A stretch of DNA of 64,000 bases from Rhizobium sp. NZLR1 (GTDB lineage Bacteria; Pseudomonadota; Alphaproteobacteria; Rhizobiales; Rhizobiaceae): contig NZ_CP071635.1 in NCBI RefSeq assembly GCF_017357385.1, forward strand, positions 1 through 64,000, written 5' to 3'. The position numbers and the translations under genes are program-made. Shown piece after piece: positions 51,911-63,492 of the stretch. Each line of letters opens with the position of its first letter. The stretch's first letter is position 1. Below the pieces are notes generated by a model. It ran no database searches. It had not been told where the DNA came from and saw only the letters and a list, made by a program, of their open reading frames with translations.

Positions 51911-52881
51911 GAGGCATTCCTTCCCGTGGTATGTTGGTTGAAGACAAGTTCAGCCGCCTCGGCCGCCATGGCTGGCGCGAGCAGAAAGCCGTGACGGTAG
52001 AGGCCGTTGAGCGAGATCACCTTTCCCTGATGGCTTGCACGTGGAAGATTGTCCGGAAAGGCTGGGCGGATTCCGACACCCGTTTCGATTATGGTTGCAT
52101 CGGCAAAGGCCGGAAATAGCGTGTATGCAGCGTTGAGCAGTTCCATCAGTGAACGGGCGACAATAGGCCCGTCGAATTCCGTCTCGATCATCGTCGCGCC
52201 GACCATGAACAGACCGTCTCCACGCGGGACGATGTAGACGGGGAAACGCGGATGGAGCAGGCGGACCGGCCGGGAGAGATCCACGTCAAAGCTTTTAAGG
52301 TAAAGCATTTCGCCGCGGACGCCGCGTAACTCCTTGGCCTCGCCGATCTGCGCAGCGCCCGTGCAATCGACGACACTGTCGAAGCTCTCCTCATGCGAGC
52401 TCTCGCCCACGAAGGTGACCCCCTGAACCGTCAGCTTGGTGCGCAGCAGAGTCAAAACTCGCCGGGGATCGAGATGGGCTTCGCGGCGAAAGAACAGCCC
52501 GTGCCGGAACCGCCCGGCAAGGGAGGGTTCCAGCGCCGCGATCGCCGGCTCTTCCAGCCATTCATAACCCGTCGTGCGGCAGGCAAAGCGTCGCAGTTCA
52601 CCAAGATCGCGAGCCGAGGCGACCACGAGCGTTCCGTTTCGTCGCACCTCTCCCGGCACAATTGCCTCCCATTTGTCGGCGGCGGTGAGACCGCGCATGA
52701 GTACCGCAACATCAGCACTCTCCCGCTCGCACCAGGGCGCCAACATTCCGCCCGCGAGCCACGAAGCAGCACGCAGGAAACCGTCATATGGATCGAGCAC
52801 AGTGACCTCGGCATCTCGAGCGCGCAGTTCATGCGCCACCGTCAGGCCGGCAACGCCGGCCCCTTTGACAAGAACACGCAT
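51907..52881 (-). CDS. thiO: Glycine oxidase ThiO
   Basis: A 324-residue DAO-family flavoenzyme oxidising glycine to dehydroglycine (iminoacetate) for thiazole formation. The N-terminal FAD motif is VLVKGAGVAGLTVAHELRARDAEVTVLD. GMLAPWCERESAD, GTLVVASARDLGELRRF and the C-terminal NGLYRHGFLLAPAMA fit the family. Two bases after the thiC stop, so part of the same mRNA. Confidence 0.93.
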   Translation of the reverse strand: MRVLVKGAGVAGLTVAHELRARDAEVTVLDPYDGFLRAASWLAGGMLAPWCERESADVAVLMRGLTAADKWEAIVPGEVRRNGTLVVASARDLGELRRFACRTTGYEWLEEPAIAALEPSLAGRFRHGLFFRREAHLDPRRVLTLLRTKLTVQGVTFVGESSHEESFDSVVDCTGAAQIGEAKELRGVRGEMLYLKSFDVDLSRPVRLLHPRFPVYIVPRGDGLFMVGATMIETEFDGPIVARSLMELLNAAYTLFPAFADATIIETGVGIRPAFPDNLPRASHQGKVISLNGLYRHGFLLAPAMAAEAAELVFNQHTTGRNAS

Positions 52882-52882
52882 C

Positions 52883-54905
<2,023 letters not shown>

Positions 54906-55134
54906 GTGAATGCCAAAAAGGGTAGAGGCTTGCCGAGGGGACTGTCAAGCGACAATCTGCGACGGCTTGGGGTCAGGTTACACTCAGGCTATCGTGCTTG
55001 GTCGCCGCGATCAAACGAATCGACAAGTCAGTCGCCCGACCGGCACGCTTCCGCAAGGCAGGCGCTTTTGTCGCATGCAGTGGCTGTCGATTTTTATCCC
55101 GCGCAGTTCAGCAAGTATGCTGAGTACCGAAGCG
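54906..55134. other. thiC promoter region and spacer
   Basis: No gene. Minus-strand thiC promoter expected just past 54905. Short plus frames here are shadows. Confidence 0.4.
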
Positions 55135-55845
55135 CTATTGAGAAAGCAGGCGCGGAACTGGAAAGTCTAGTACTTTGTCCGTGTAGCTTTCGACCAAGGC
55201 GCTAAACGGCGTGCCGTCTCGAAGTTTCAGTATGGCACGATGTTCGAGCAGGAACGGCGGCAGGCTGAGGGAACTTGTTTCATGCGCTGTTAAGCCCTCC
55301 ATGTCCCAGCCTTCGGATAGAGGGGACCAGAGCAACTTGGCAGACAGGTTTGTGCGAGTGAAATTAAGAGCCTGAACGGCTCTGCCAAACGCGATATCGC
55401 TGGTCTTCAAAGCCTGATTCATCTCTGCAGTTAATTTTGCGGGTACATACCAATTGTCGGCTTCCGACAAGACGCGGTCGCCGCAGACCAGGCGGACGCG
55501 GCGATAAGCGATCAGCTCACCGGGTCCGACGGTCAGAAGTTCACGGATGTGCTCATCGGCCGGCTTGTCTTGCCCGCCCACACGCTGAGCTACAATCTTA
55601 GAACCTTCCGGTGCGAGCTTGTGCGCGGCGCACCAGCGATCAAGGGTCAACGTAGCACTGGCGTTACTCAGGAGATTGGCATTCAAGGTCTGAAGGACCG
55701 CAAGCGCTTCCACTCGAGATGTCGGCGAGTTCAGCCACTGAGACCCTATAGACGGTTCTTGCGCAATTGCGATCTGGGTGCCCAGGACGATGGCAGTCGC
55801 TGCAAGTGCGGCGATGCGAATGCGTTTCGAAGAACAAAATGACAC
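55135..55845 (-). CDS. Exported UbiC/UTRA-like hypothetical protein
   Basis: A 236-residue protein with an N-terminal signal (RIRIAALAATAIVLGTQIAIAQ). The mature region PTSRVEALAVLQTLNANLLS, then HIRELLTVGPGELIAYRRVRLVCGDRVLSEADNWYVP resembles the chorismate-lyase/UTRA fold. It is followed by LLWSPLSEGWDMEGL and HRAILKLRDGTPFSALVESYTDKVL. A periplasmic chorismate-lyase-like role is only a fold-based guess. Stands alone, facing the thiC leader. Confidence 0.7.
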   Translation of the reverse strand: MSFCSSKRIRIAALAATAIVLGTQIAIAQEPSIGSQWLNSPTSRVEALAVLQTLNANLLSNASATLTLDRWCAAHKLAPEGSKIVAQRVGGQDKPADEHIRELLTVGPGELIAYRRVRLVCGDRVLSEADNWYVPAKLTAEMNQALKTSDIAFGRAVQALNFTRTNLSAKLLWSPLSEGWDMEGLTAHETSSLSLPPFLLEHRAILKLRDGTPFSALVESYTDKVLDFPVPRLLSQ

Positions 55846-55934
55846 GGAGAACGGTTCCTTTCTGCAGTAAATTTGATGGGCGAACCCTGCGCGTCAAATT
55901 TCCTTGATTTTGGCAGGCGAGCGCGCGTTGTCAG

Positions 55935-56254
55935 CGTATTTGATGCCAGCAGCAAGATTTGAACTGCGCCTTGCGGGTACCGTTTAACGGTCGGGTTCCC
56001 GATAGACTTTCATACCATCTTCCGATGTTCCTGCCGTGCTGGTTCACACCTGTTGAAGCCTGTGTGCCCGAGCCGTCCTTTGCTTGCGTCGCATCAAGGT
56101 CGTCCATGATATCCTCCATCCGCTCGCCGACCTGTTGTTGGAGTTTGCAAGCGTTGGCGACTGAGCCGATGCTTCCATCCTGGAATATGGAAACTCGATA
56201 GACGTGGATTTCAAAGGAGGAACGTGGCGGCCGGTCCAAATTCTCCCAATTCAC
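55935..56254 (-). CDS. Possible small hypothetical protein
   Basis: The minus frame has moderate protein character in FEIHVYRVSIFQDGSIGSVANA and MEDIMDDLDATQAKDGS, with plausible starts at 56254 or 56112. No domain recognised. It could be a remnant. Confidence 0.3.
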
Positions 56255-56385
56255 TTAACGGTTTAGCGCCTTTGTCGTCCTCTCGCTCGTTGCGGGATGT
56301 TCATACAGCTGGATCGGATAGAATAGGTAGCAACCGAAAGCAAAATCCAGGAGCAATTGTTCGAAAAAGGTCTTCTTCGTCGACG

Positions 56386-56444
56386 CAGAGCCCTCCTGCC
56401 GGTCGAGTGACAATTGTAGACCAGGCAGCGACACGCCGTCGATG
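56386..56444. repeat. 59-bp dispersed repeat, copy B
   Basis: Second copy of the repeat at 43222-43280. The surrounding minus frame reads YSHLRLATIDGVSLPGLQLS then LDRQE, suggesting a shared lost coding fragment. Confidence 0.55.
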
Positions 56445-56639
56445 GTTGCCAACCGCAGATGCGAGTAGCCAAGGCGCTTGTCTGATTTCTTTTGGTGATC
56501 CATGTCGTCGTGCTCCTTGTGCAAGCCTCCCGACGATGACGTCGCCGGCAAGATTTCAGCATTCATGGGAAAGAATCTTCCTGTTGCACTGTCGTAACTC
56601 ATCATAACAGGACACTTGATGAAAACGGCAAGCAACGCA

Positions 56640-56765
56640 ATAGATGCGTCGGATATATTGCAAAGTATATCGTTTCCAATTTGGCATATCTTACTCTCTA
56701 TTGCGAGAAACCCGTGAGTATGGAATATATTATTGGATATATTTCTATATATATCGCATTTCGTG
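56640..56765. other. AT-rich patch with dyads
   Basis: Markedly AT-rich in a GC-rich window. Holds GATATATTGCAAAGTATATC, a dyad with GATATA/TATATC arms, and a second related TATATATATCG run near 56745-56758. No coding sequence. Could be a regulatory or curved-DNA segment or foreign DNA. Confidence 0.4.
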
Positions 56766-57944
56766 TCTTTGGCGGCCGCGTGAAATGGCAACTCTCTAAC
56801 GGCTACGCAAACGCTCGCTGGTCGAAACGGCAATCGGGCGATAAAAGTCCATCATCGGGCGGCGTCTGCGGGCGAGGTCGCGGCCTGGTCAGCAGACCGA
56901 AGGCGCCATCGGCTGCGCCGTTCTCAATCGCATGCTTGACTGCGCACGCCCGAAATTCGTCCGCCGCAAGGCACCCTCGGCATGATCAGCCGTTTCAAAG
57001 ATCCCCATCCGTTCAATTCCAGATCTGTGCACTAACGCCCGCGGTCGTCGCCGATCGCATTTGTAGAGTTTGCTGTCTCAATGCATCACTTCTTCTCGGA
57101 GCTTAACGCGGCCGCAGAGAGGAACGCGCGGAAGTCGACCGTCGATTCAAGGAGTCGGACGCTGACGCTGACAGGGTCCCCATGGCAGGGGTACGGCCGT
57201 CAGCATTCGGTTGAGAATTCGGGCCATGATCGTTTTTACCCCTCGTGTATTTGCACAATCTATGGCCAGCGACATGGTCATGAAATAAAATTGCATCGAC
57301 AAGTGCAGATGACATGTCGTCGCCAACGACCTCTCCGGAGAGGTCTGCGCCGGAGCCAGGAGGTCTGCGAGGGCGAGTGTAGAGTTGCCGCCTCGACCGG
57401 CCCAGTTCAGCGACTGCCCGGTCCATTGCGGCGGCGCCGCTCTTGTTAATCTCTCCTGCCATCGGGTTCGATATTCCTGAAAAAATCCGGGGACGGATGG
57501 GGTTCTCTCATTCACGACGACGATTCTTTCAAGAATGAGAGACTTCACAAACAACGATGAATGGACCTCAAAGTGAAATAGATAGAAGCTTATCAAAACT
57601 GCGTCATGTTGCCTCTCGATCACGCGAGAGCTGACGAAGAGATTGGACAATATGGCATGTGTCGGCTTTGCACCATTGTGGTGCCATCTGTGAAAGACGC
57701 TCGACATTGGCGCTGTTGAAGACTGCGCACTTAAGTCATCAAATCAGGCACCAAAAAATTTGGGGTTCGCGCGAGTCAACGTAGCGGCGAAGGAGAGGCT
57801 AGTCGTCAGCATCGAGATGGTCTTGATATCTTATGGAGATGTTCGGCCTTTTTCTGGCGGCCCTGGTAATTGTTTTCGGCCAGCGTGCTGAAAACCCGGC
57901 GTGAGGAGGGTGCAGCCGGGCACCGCTTTGTGGAGGAAGTGAAA
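56766..57944. other. Gene-poor region before orphan binding protein
   Basis: No recognised gene over about 1.2 kb; frames on both strands have weak coding character. The promoter of the gene at 57945 should lie in its last 150 bases. Confidence 0.35.
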
Positions 57945-58874
57945 ATGAAAAAGTTTATCCTGGGCACCGCGATGGCGCTCGTCCTGTCGACGGCCGCTCA
58001 CGCAGAAACGGTCGGCGTCTCGATGGCGAAATTCGACGACAATTTCCTGACCGTTCTGCGCAACGGCATGACTGATTATGCAAAGACACTGAGCGGCGTG
58101 ACGCTGCAGGTCGAAGACGCACAAAACGACGTTTCCAAGCAGCAGAGCCAGATCCAGAATTTCATCGCCTCCAAGGTCGATGCAATCATCGTCAACCCTG
58201 TCGATACCGATGCGACCACGGCAATGTCGAAGCTCGCGGCCGATGCTGGTATTCCGCTTGTCTATGTCAACCGTGAACCGGTCAACGTCGACACGCTGCC
58301 GGACAATCAGGCCTTCGTTGCTTCCAACGAGCTGGAATCCGGCACGCTGGAAACCAAGGAAATCTGCCGTATTCTCGGCGGCAAGGGCAAGGCCGTCGTC
58401 ATCATGGGCGAGCTTTCCAACCAGGCTGCGCGCATGCGGACGCAGGACATCCATGACGTCATCAAGACGGATGAATGCAAGGGTCTGGAGATCGTCGAAG
58501 AGCAGACCGCCAACTGGGACCGCACCCAGGGCGCCGACCTGATGACCAACTGGCTCTCCAGCGGCATTGAATTCGACGCCGTGATCTCCAACAACGACGA
58601 AATGGCGATCGGCGCCATCCAGGCGCTGAAGGCGGCCGGCAAGGATATGACCAAGGTCGTCGTCGGCGGTGTCGACGCCACGCAGGACGCGCTTGCCGCC
58701 ATGCAGGCGGGTGATCTCGACGTCACGGTGTTCCAGGATGCCGCCGGCCAGGGCAAGGGCTCGCTCGATGCAGCGCTCAAGCTCGCCAAGGGCGAGAAGA
58801 TCGAAAAGAAGGTCTACATTCCCTTCCAGCTCGTCACGCCTGCTAACGTCAAGGACTTCGTCACCAAGAACTGA
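57945..58874 (+). CDS. Sugar/rhizopine-type ABC substrate-binding protein (orphan)
   Basis: A 309-residue periplasmic protein of the ribose-binding (Peripla_BP_4) class. Signal peptide MKKFILGTAMALVLSTAAHA; mature start ETVGVSMAKFDDNFLTVLRN, then NFIASKVDAIIVNPVDTDA, GIPLVYVNREP, SNNDEMAIGAIQALKAAGKD and VGGVDATQDALAAMQAG. Resembles inositol/rhizopine-binding proteins such as MocB, an inference from family resemblance. ATG 57945 has GGAGG just upstream. No permease or ATPase gene follows, and a strong terminator lies at 58890, so it must share a transporter encoded elsewhere. Confidence 0.88.
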   Translation: MKKFILGTAMALVLSTAAHAETVGVSMAKFDDNFLTVLRNGMTDYAKTLSGVTLQVEDAQNDVSKQQSQIQNFIASKVDAIIVNPVDTDATTAMSKLAADAGIPLVYVNREPVNVDTLPDNQAFVASNELESGTLETKEICRILGGKGKAVVIMGELSNQAARMRTQDIHDVIKTDECKGLEIVEEQTANWDRTQGADLMTNWLSSGIEFDAVISNNDEMAIGAIQALKAAGKDMTKVVVGGVDATQDALAAMQAGDLDVTVFQDAAGQGKGSLDAALKLAKGEKIEKKVYIPFQLVTPANVKDFVTKN

Positions 58875-58889
58875 GGCGAACGCCACACA

Positions 58890-58917
58890 GGATGCGGGCT
58901 TTGCCCGCATCCTCTTT
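58890..58917 (+). terminator. Rho-independent terminator of orphan binding protein
   Basis: GGATGCGGGC, loop TTT, GCCCGCATCC, then TCTTTT. A 10-bp GC stem 16 bases past the stop; confirms a single-gene transcript. Confidence 0.92.
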
Positions 58918-59365
58918 TCGGGCGCTCGACGTTCCTCAAATCCTTAAAGATGACGGACCCTTGAGCTCTCAGGCTGCTGCGCTTGATCCCCATGCGCCGT
59001 TCTCAGGCGATCTCTTCAAGACGACGGCCGATCAACAGCGCCCGGCAGGTTTCTCACAGGCTCTGGCCGAATCTGCGGGCCATGAGCGTATCGCGCCGAG
59101 GCAACTCTCGAATTGTTTGTCCATCGTTCTCCGCTTGGGAATGATCAGTGCATCACTCCCTACGAGCTTCCCTACTACCTCTCGTCGGCTCCTACGCAAG
59201 GGTTGTCCGCCCTTCATCGCGTCAGACCTGTACTCCGCTGCACAAACTGATAGAAAGTGCGCCCGCGGAATTCGAAGAAACTGTCCGTTGCCGGACGCGG
59301 TCGGCAGCGGTGGAACTAGAAAACGGATGCACGTTTTCCGGCTGCCAAAAGGAGCCTTAATCGAC
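58918..59365. other. Intergenic region before small HTH gene
   Basis: No convincing gene. The long frame that runs into the HTH gene from 58892 lacks protein character before 59366. Confidence 0.4.
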
Positions 59366-59599
59366 ATGAACATGGTCTCGAAGATTGCGAAACCCCCAGT
59401 TGCCCCGTCCGTTGGCGCTCTGCTTGCAGAAGCTCGCCTGGCTCGCGGCTATTCGCTGGACGACGTCGCAGAAACCACTGGTCTGACTGTGGCAGAGGTG
59501 ACGGCTCTGGAGAATGACGCGGATTTCGACGCGTCGAGGATCCGAAGGACTGCATCCGCTCTAGGGATTCTAGAAAAGATATGCGATGCGCCGCGCTGA
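59366..59599 (+). CDS. Small XRE-type HTH protein, 77 aa
   Basis: A DNA-binding protein with VGALLAEARLARGYSLDDVAETTGLTVAEVTALENDADFDASRIRRTASALGI, a five-helix Cro/CI-like fold. ATG 59366 is preceded by AAGGAG at about 59348-59354, a spacing on the long side, so ATG 59372 is possible. Stand-alone; target unknown. Confidence 0.75.
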   Translation: MNMVSKIAKPPVAPSVGALLAEARLARGYSLDDVAETTGLTVAEVTALENDADFDASRIRRTASALGILEKICDAPR

Positions 59600-59988
59600 C
59601 ATCGTTGAACAGCTTTTTCCACGGCTCTACTTCTCAAGGAAGGTGGGTGCAGCAACTCACGGGTCGCGCTTCAATGGGAAGCTGTTCAACTCGGGCACAG
59701 TTTTCAAGAGTAGGGGCAGGGAACCTCGGCTGTGATGTTCGACAACCAGCTGACTCTTCAAGGGGAATGGCGTGGCTGGCGCAGTTCTTCCGCTCGCAAA
59801 TTAGGCATCATCGCGTGCAGCTCGATTCCAAGGTTCAGCAGTCTCTTGGGAAACTTCGTGGGAATCCGCTGTATGATCTCGTTGGGTGTTTTGCATCGGT
59901 TTGACGCCCATCGAAAGCTCAACACGCGGTTCACCCGGGTGGCTTGCCCAATAGACGCTAGACGATCAACCGGAAGGACAAATAAAAC
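59600..59988. other. Spacer before cysteine-synthase-like gene
   Basis: Short frames only. A minus frame near 59758-59994 (NEIIQRIPTKFPKRLLNLGI) has some character but is not recognised. Promoter of the following gene is expected here. Confidence 0.35.
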
Positions 59989-60939
59989 ATGCAACTGAGC
60001 CCCCCGCCCCCCGTCGAGTCAGCGCTCAACGCTATTGGCAATACACCGGTCATACGCCTGCGTCGCGTCGTACCGGACGGGAGCGCTCAAGTCTTTGTGA
60101 AGCTCGAGTATTTCAACCCGACAGGCTCGTATAAAGACCGCATGGCAAAATCCATCATAGAAGAGGCTGAGCGCCGCGGAGATTTGAAGCCAGGAATGAC
60201 AGTAGTCGAGGCGAGTGGGGGAAGCACTGGGTCCTCGCTCGCCTTCATTTGCGCAGTGAAAGGCTATCATTTCATTGTGGCTTCTTCCAACGCCTTTGCC
60301 ATGGAGAAGTTGCGTACCATGCGCAGCTTTGGCGCAACCGTTGATCTGATCCACAGCCCGTCCGGCGAAATCTCGGCCGATCTAATTCCGTCTATGATCC
60401 GTCACGCCCAGGAGGTCTCCAACCGGTCGGACTGCTATTATTCGGACCAGTTTAACAACCGTGACGCCTTGATTGGCTATGAGGAAATCGGCCATGAGTT
60501 GGTCAAACAATTTCCAGACGGTATCGACGCCTTCTGTGGCGCAGTTGGTGTGGCCGGAATGACAATGGGCGTGGCAAGGATTCTGAAGTCGCGCTCAGCG
60601 ACGGTTCGGATCGTGGTTCTGGAGCCGGCCTCTTCACCCGTCATATCGAAAGGTTGGGCCGGAACCCACCACGTCGAGGGGATAGGGGTAGGCTTCGTTC
60701 CGCCTTTGCTCAATCAAGATCTCTATGACGAAGCGCGCAGCATTCCGGAAGAGGAAGCACGCGCTATGTGTCACCAATTAGCACGGGAGGAAGGATTGCT
60801 GGTCGGTACGTCCACGGGCCTCAACGTCACTGCGGCGATTCGTTTGGCCAAGGAGTTGGGGCAGGGTAAGACGGTCGTCACGGTCGCGAGCGACACCGGT
60901 CTAAAGTACATGAACGGGAAGCTTTTTTCCGATGCCTGA
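59989..60939 (+). CDS. Cysteine synthase-family PLP enzyme
   Basis: A 316-residue fold-type II PLP enzyme. It has NAIGNTPVIRLRRVVPDGSA, the Schiff-base Lys in FNPTGSYKDRMAKSIIEEA (about residue 47), the substrate loop EASGGSTGSSLAF (standard CysK has SGNTG) and the PLP-phosphate loop GAVGVAGMTMGVARILK. The C-terminus has VGTSTGLNVTAAIRLAKELG. Usual CysK/CysM length. The altered substrate loop suggests a substrate other than O-acetylserine/sulfide, such as cystathionine-synthase-like or diaminopropionate-type chemistry; uncertain. No operon partner. Confidence 0.82.
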   Translation: MQLSPPPPVESALNAIGNTPVIRLRRVVPDGSAQVFVKLEYFNPTGSYKDRMAKSIIEEAERRGDLKPGMTVVEASGGSTGSSLAFICAVKGYHFIVASSNAFAMEKLRTMRSFGATVDLIHSPSGEISADLIPSMIRHAQEVSNRSDCYYSDQFNNRDALIGYEEIGHELVKQFPDGIDAFCGAVGVAGMTMGVARILKSRSATVRIVVLEPASSPVISKGWAGTHHVEGIGVGFVPPLLNQDLYDEARSIPEEEARAMCHQLAREEGLLVGTSTGLNVTAAIRLAKELGQGKTVVTVASDTGLKYMNGKLFSDA

Positions 60940-61334
60940 CAACGGTCGAGCGACGGCCGGGACGACGCTGGACCTTCGGTTGAATTGGAACCTGCGCGAC
61001 AAAACGCCCCGGCCCCTAGGCAAACGCGCCCCTCGTTGTATCGGCGGCGCAGTTTTTTGGAGCATCCTGTCAACGTGACGATCGCCAATCTAAACGGCGT
61101 CAAAGTCCAAGCCTGGCTTGCCCACCTTCTTGCCTGCGTTGCCGATGTGTCCGTCAGAAAGCTGATCAACTGCTTCGGTCGAACTGGTAATCGACTGAAT
61201 TGAACTCTTAGGCGGCATAGTCTGCGGCCCTGACGACGGCTTACGGCCTAACATTGTCGCATGAGTGATTTTTACTCCGACCCCGACGCAGGAGCCACCC
61301 TGTTGCCGCGACGCTAAGGGATGCCGGCTCTGTC
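60940..61334. other. No recognisable gene
   Basis: Short frames on both strands without clear character; a plus frame at 60985-61203 is weak. Sits before two broken regulators. Confidence 0.35.
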
Positions 61335-61456
61335 GAGAGGTAACGGACCGTTGGATTTAGAGCGAGTAACGCGCAGAACCGTTGCTTCATACGTAGCCAT
61401 GTCGGGAATCACTACCTCGAGCAAGAAATCATGGTCTCCGGAGACGAGGTGACATG
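61335..61456 (-). pseudogene. Lrp/AsnC-family regulator C-terminal remnant
   Basis: The minus frame reads CHLVSGDHDFLLEVVIPDMA then TYEATVLR, the RAM-domain core of Lrp-type regulators, where (V/S)GDxDFLL is typical. N-terminal HTH absent and the end degenerates. Confidence 0.65.
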
Positions 61457-61499
61457 CTATTACTTAGGGCATGGAGAGGACGGCCTCTCAGAAGGAGTC

Positions 61500-61731
61500 A
61501 GCGTTGTCGTGTGAGTGTCGTGCGGCGTGACGGGATATCCTCTCTCCAATTTGGGTAGGCCGGCACGGATGACCGCGGACGATCAAGACCGCCAGCCTTT
61601 TCCTCAGGCGCTCTAATCTGTTGCGGGACCGCCGAAGGCGTAATCCGAAGTATTTTGGCCGCCCGCTCAAAGCTTGCGCTGCGAAGGAGTGCGACGAGTG
61701 CCTCAAGTTGAAATCGATCTAACGTCGTCAA
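61500..61731 (-). pseudogene. LysR-family (ArgP/LysG-like) N-terminal remnant
   Basis: MTTLDRFQLEALVALLRSAS followed by FERAAKILRITPSAVPQQIR, the HTH of an ArgP/LysG-type regulator, with Pro in place of the usual Ser in SAVSQ. A frameshift follows the EEKAGGL segment, and the second frame continues with IVRGHPCRPTQIGERISRHA. Only about 75 of 300 residues remain. Confidence 0.75.
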
Positions 61732-61836
61732 TCTGCCTTATGCCAATTAAGGAAATCTCATTTGTTCGCGCCCAATTCCCGTCTTAGACAATGAACACCC
61801 AAGACATCATGATGATAGGCAAAGGAGACCGCTAAA

Positions 61837-62262
61837 ATGACTATTGTGTCGCGAGACAAGTTCGAAATGCTGTCGAATATGACGCCCTCGCTCGAAGACG
61901 GCGAGTATGTGTTCTGCTCGTTACCCAATGAAGGGAGCAAAGTCCACAATCTGAATCCGATTGGGACATTTCACGAAAGAGAAGGTTTGACAGTCATCCT
62001 TGAGAAAGGAGAGGCGCACGAAGCGGGGTTCGAAACTTCACTTGCGATGCGCCAGATCACCCTCAATGTGAATTCTGCGCTCGATGGCGTCGGCCTTACG
62101 GCGGGGGTTGCTGCCTGTCTCGCAGAAGCTGGCATACCGTGCAACATGGTGGCAGCATATCACCACGACCACATCTTTGTTCCGGCGGGCCTAGCTGATC
62201 GAGCATTGCATCTGCTGGAAACGCTGCAACGCGAGTCCGCGCGGGCGATGCGCAAATGTTGA
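61837..62262 (+). CDS. ACT-domain protein (COG3602-like)
   Basis: A 141-residue protein made of paired ACT-like units: MTPSLEDGEYVFCSLPNEGS and GLTVILEKGEAHEAGF, then GLTAGVAACLAEAGIPCNMVAAYHHDHIFVPAGLADRALHLLE. Such proteins probably bind amino acids; function uncharacterised. ATG 61837 follows AAAGGAG by 8-9 bases. Downstream and divergent from the LysR remnant. Confidence 0.78.
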   Translation: MTIVSRDKFEMLSNMTPSLEDGEYVFCSLPNEGSKVHNLNPIGTFHEREGLTVILEKGEAHEAGFETSLAMRQITLNVNSALDGVGLTAGVAACLAEAGIPCNMVAAYHHDHIFVPAGLADRALHLLETLQRESARAMRKC

Positions 62263-62639
62263 CGAACAGTATTACCCGCACATAGCCGGCGAAGCTTTAC
62301 TAACTTCGCTGGCAAGCGGCAGCTCGAGCAGACCTGGGCGTTCCTCGCCGAGGCTCCATCGCGATCAACCGAGAAGCTGCGAAGATCGTCGATACGGGCT
62401 ATCATTGTTTTGGCGAAAACCGTTCGCAATCGCCTGACGTGGGCAACACATCGAGTTTTTAAAGGGAGCATGACAATGGAGTCGGCCGAGTTAGGGCACT
62501 CCACGATCGTTGGAATACGGTTAATGTAGAGATGTACGATCAAATTTGCGGATGCCAACTGATCCAGGTCACGCGGAGCAATGATATCTACTCAGGTTCT
62601 CTACAAAGCGGGAGTTTGGGCATCCCAACACCAACTCGC
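62263..62639. other. No recognisable gene
   Basis: Spacer between convergent genes. No coherent frame; no T-tract hairpin identified. Confidence 0.35.
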
Positions 62640-62951
62640 TTAATCGCCCTTCCGCACGTCAATCTTCCCATCCACCATGATCTTCAGCGCTCGGATCATG
62701 CCGGCGAGGTTGAGCAGAACACCCTCGACTTCATCGTTATTCGCAGCAGCCTCTGTCATCAACGCCGCGATCTCAAGGTCCCCCATCGCAACATAATTTC
62801 CGCGGCTGGGGCGAGTGCCGGTTTCCAGGCGCATCTCCCGCACCATTCTTACCGCGCGTTCGACTAGGCGGCGGTATTCGTCAGTGCTCAGTTTGTCGAC
62901 CTCGTTGGCCGCCCGGGTGAGTTCAGAGATAAAGTCGGCAGTGTAGGACAT
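62640..62951 (-). CDS. Small conserved hypothetical protein, 103 aa
   Basis: A helical soluble protein: MSYTADFISELTRAANEVDK, then LSTDEYRRLVERAVRMVREM, GDLEIAALMTEAAANNDEVE and LLNLAGMIRALKIMVDGKID. ATG 62951 is preferred because the longer frame to 63266 has poor N-terminal composition. Good coding character, no domain recognised. Function unknown. Confidence 0.6.
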   Translation of the reverse strand: MSYTADFISELTRAANEVDKLSTDEYRRLVERAVRMVREMRLETGTRPSRGNYVAMGDLEIAALMTEAAANNDEVEGVLLNLAGMIRALKIMVDGKIDVRKGD

Positions 62952-63492
62952 TTGCAGATGGTTTGCCGATGGGTAGGACCTATCAATGTTTGCCAGAAGG
63001 CCGGGGTGTTTGCCGGGTTCCTCGCGGCCTGCATCGGTCTTACCGAGGTTACCGAATTGCTTTAAATATTGCGCGGTATTAAGTGAACATTGTGGCCGAA
63101 TGCCGCGATAATGCGACACTGGCACCGACAATCCGCGGGCGGTCGCACCGAAAGTCAGCGCTCGGCGGTGCGCCTCTCGATAAACGGACAAACGATCAAG
63201 ATGCTGCCGGGGTGGCCCGGACTCCCGCATCGATTTCCTCCGCTCAGAACGCGATGTAGTCAACAAGAATCAGTCACAATGAAGCGGTGTCAACGGAACT
63301 ATATCCCGACGGCTGCGATTCTATCGTTTTGTCACAGTTGCGTCCGTAAGTGGTTCTCTGCGACTGGAGCCGCGTTTGAGCCGAATACTTAAAAAGGATA
63401 GACCGAATGGACTGCAGTCGTTATCTGAAAGGCTTGTTGCGATACTGAAGACGTCGCTGAAAAATTACCACAGACACCCGAGGCTTCTTAAA
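62952..63492. other. Spacer before SyrB-like gene
   Basis: No separate gene seen. The SyrB-like frame stays open upstream to about 63376 (NGLQSLSERLVAILKTSLKN), so the true start of that gene may lie here. Confidence 0.4.

Noticed and set aside
57831..58910. 359-codon minus-strand ORF opposite the orphan binding protein
   Set aside because: Antisense shadow; it would also run through the terminator.
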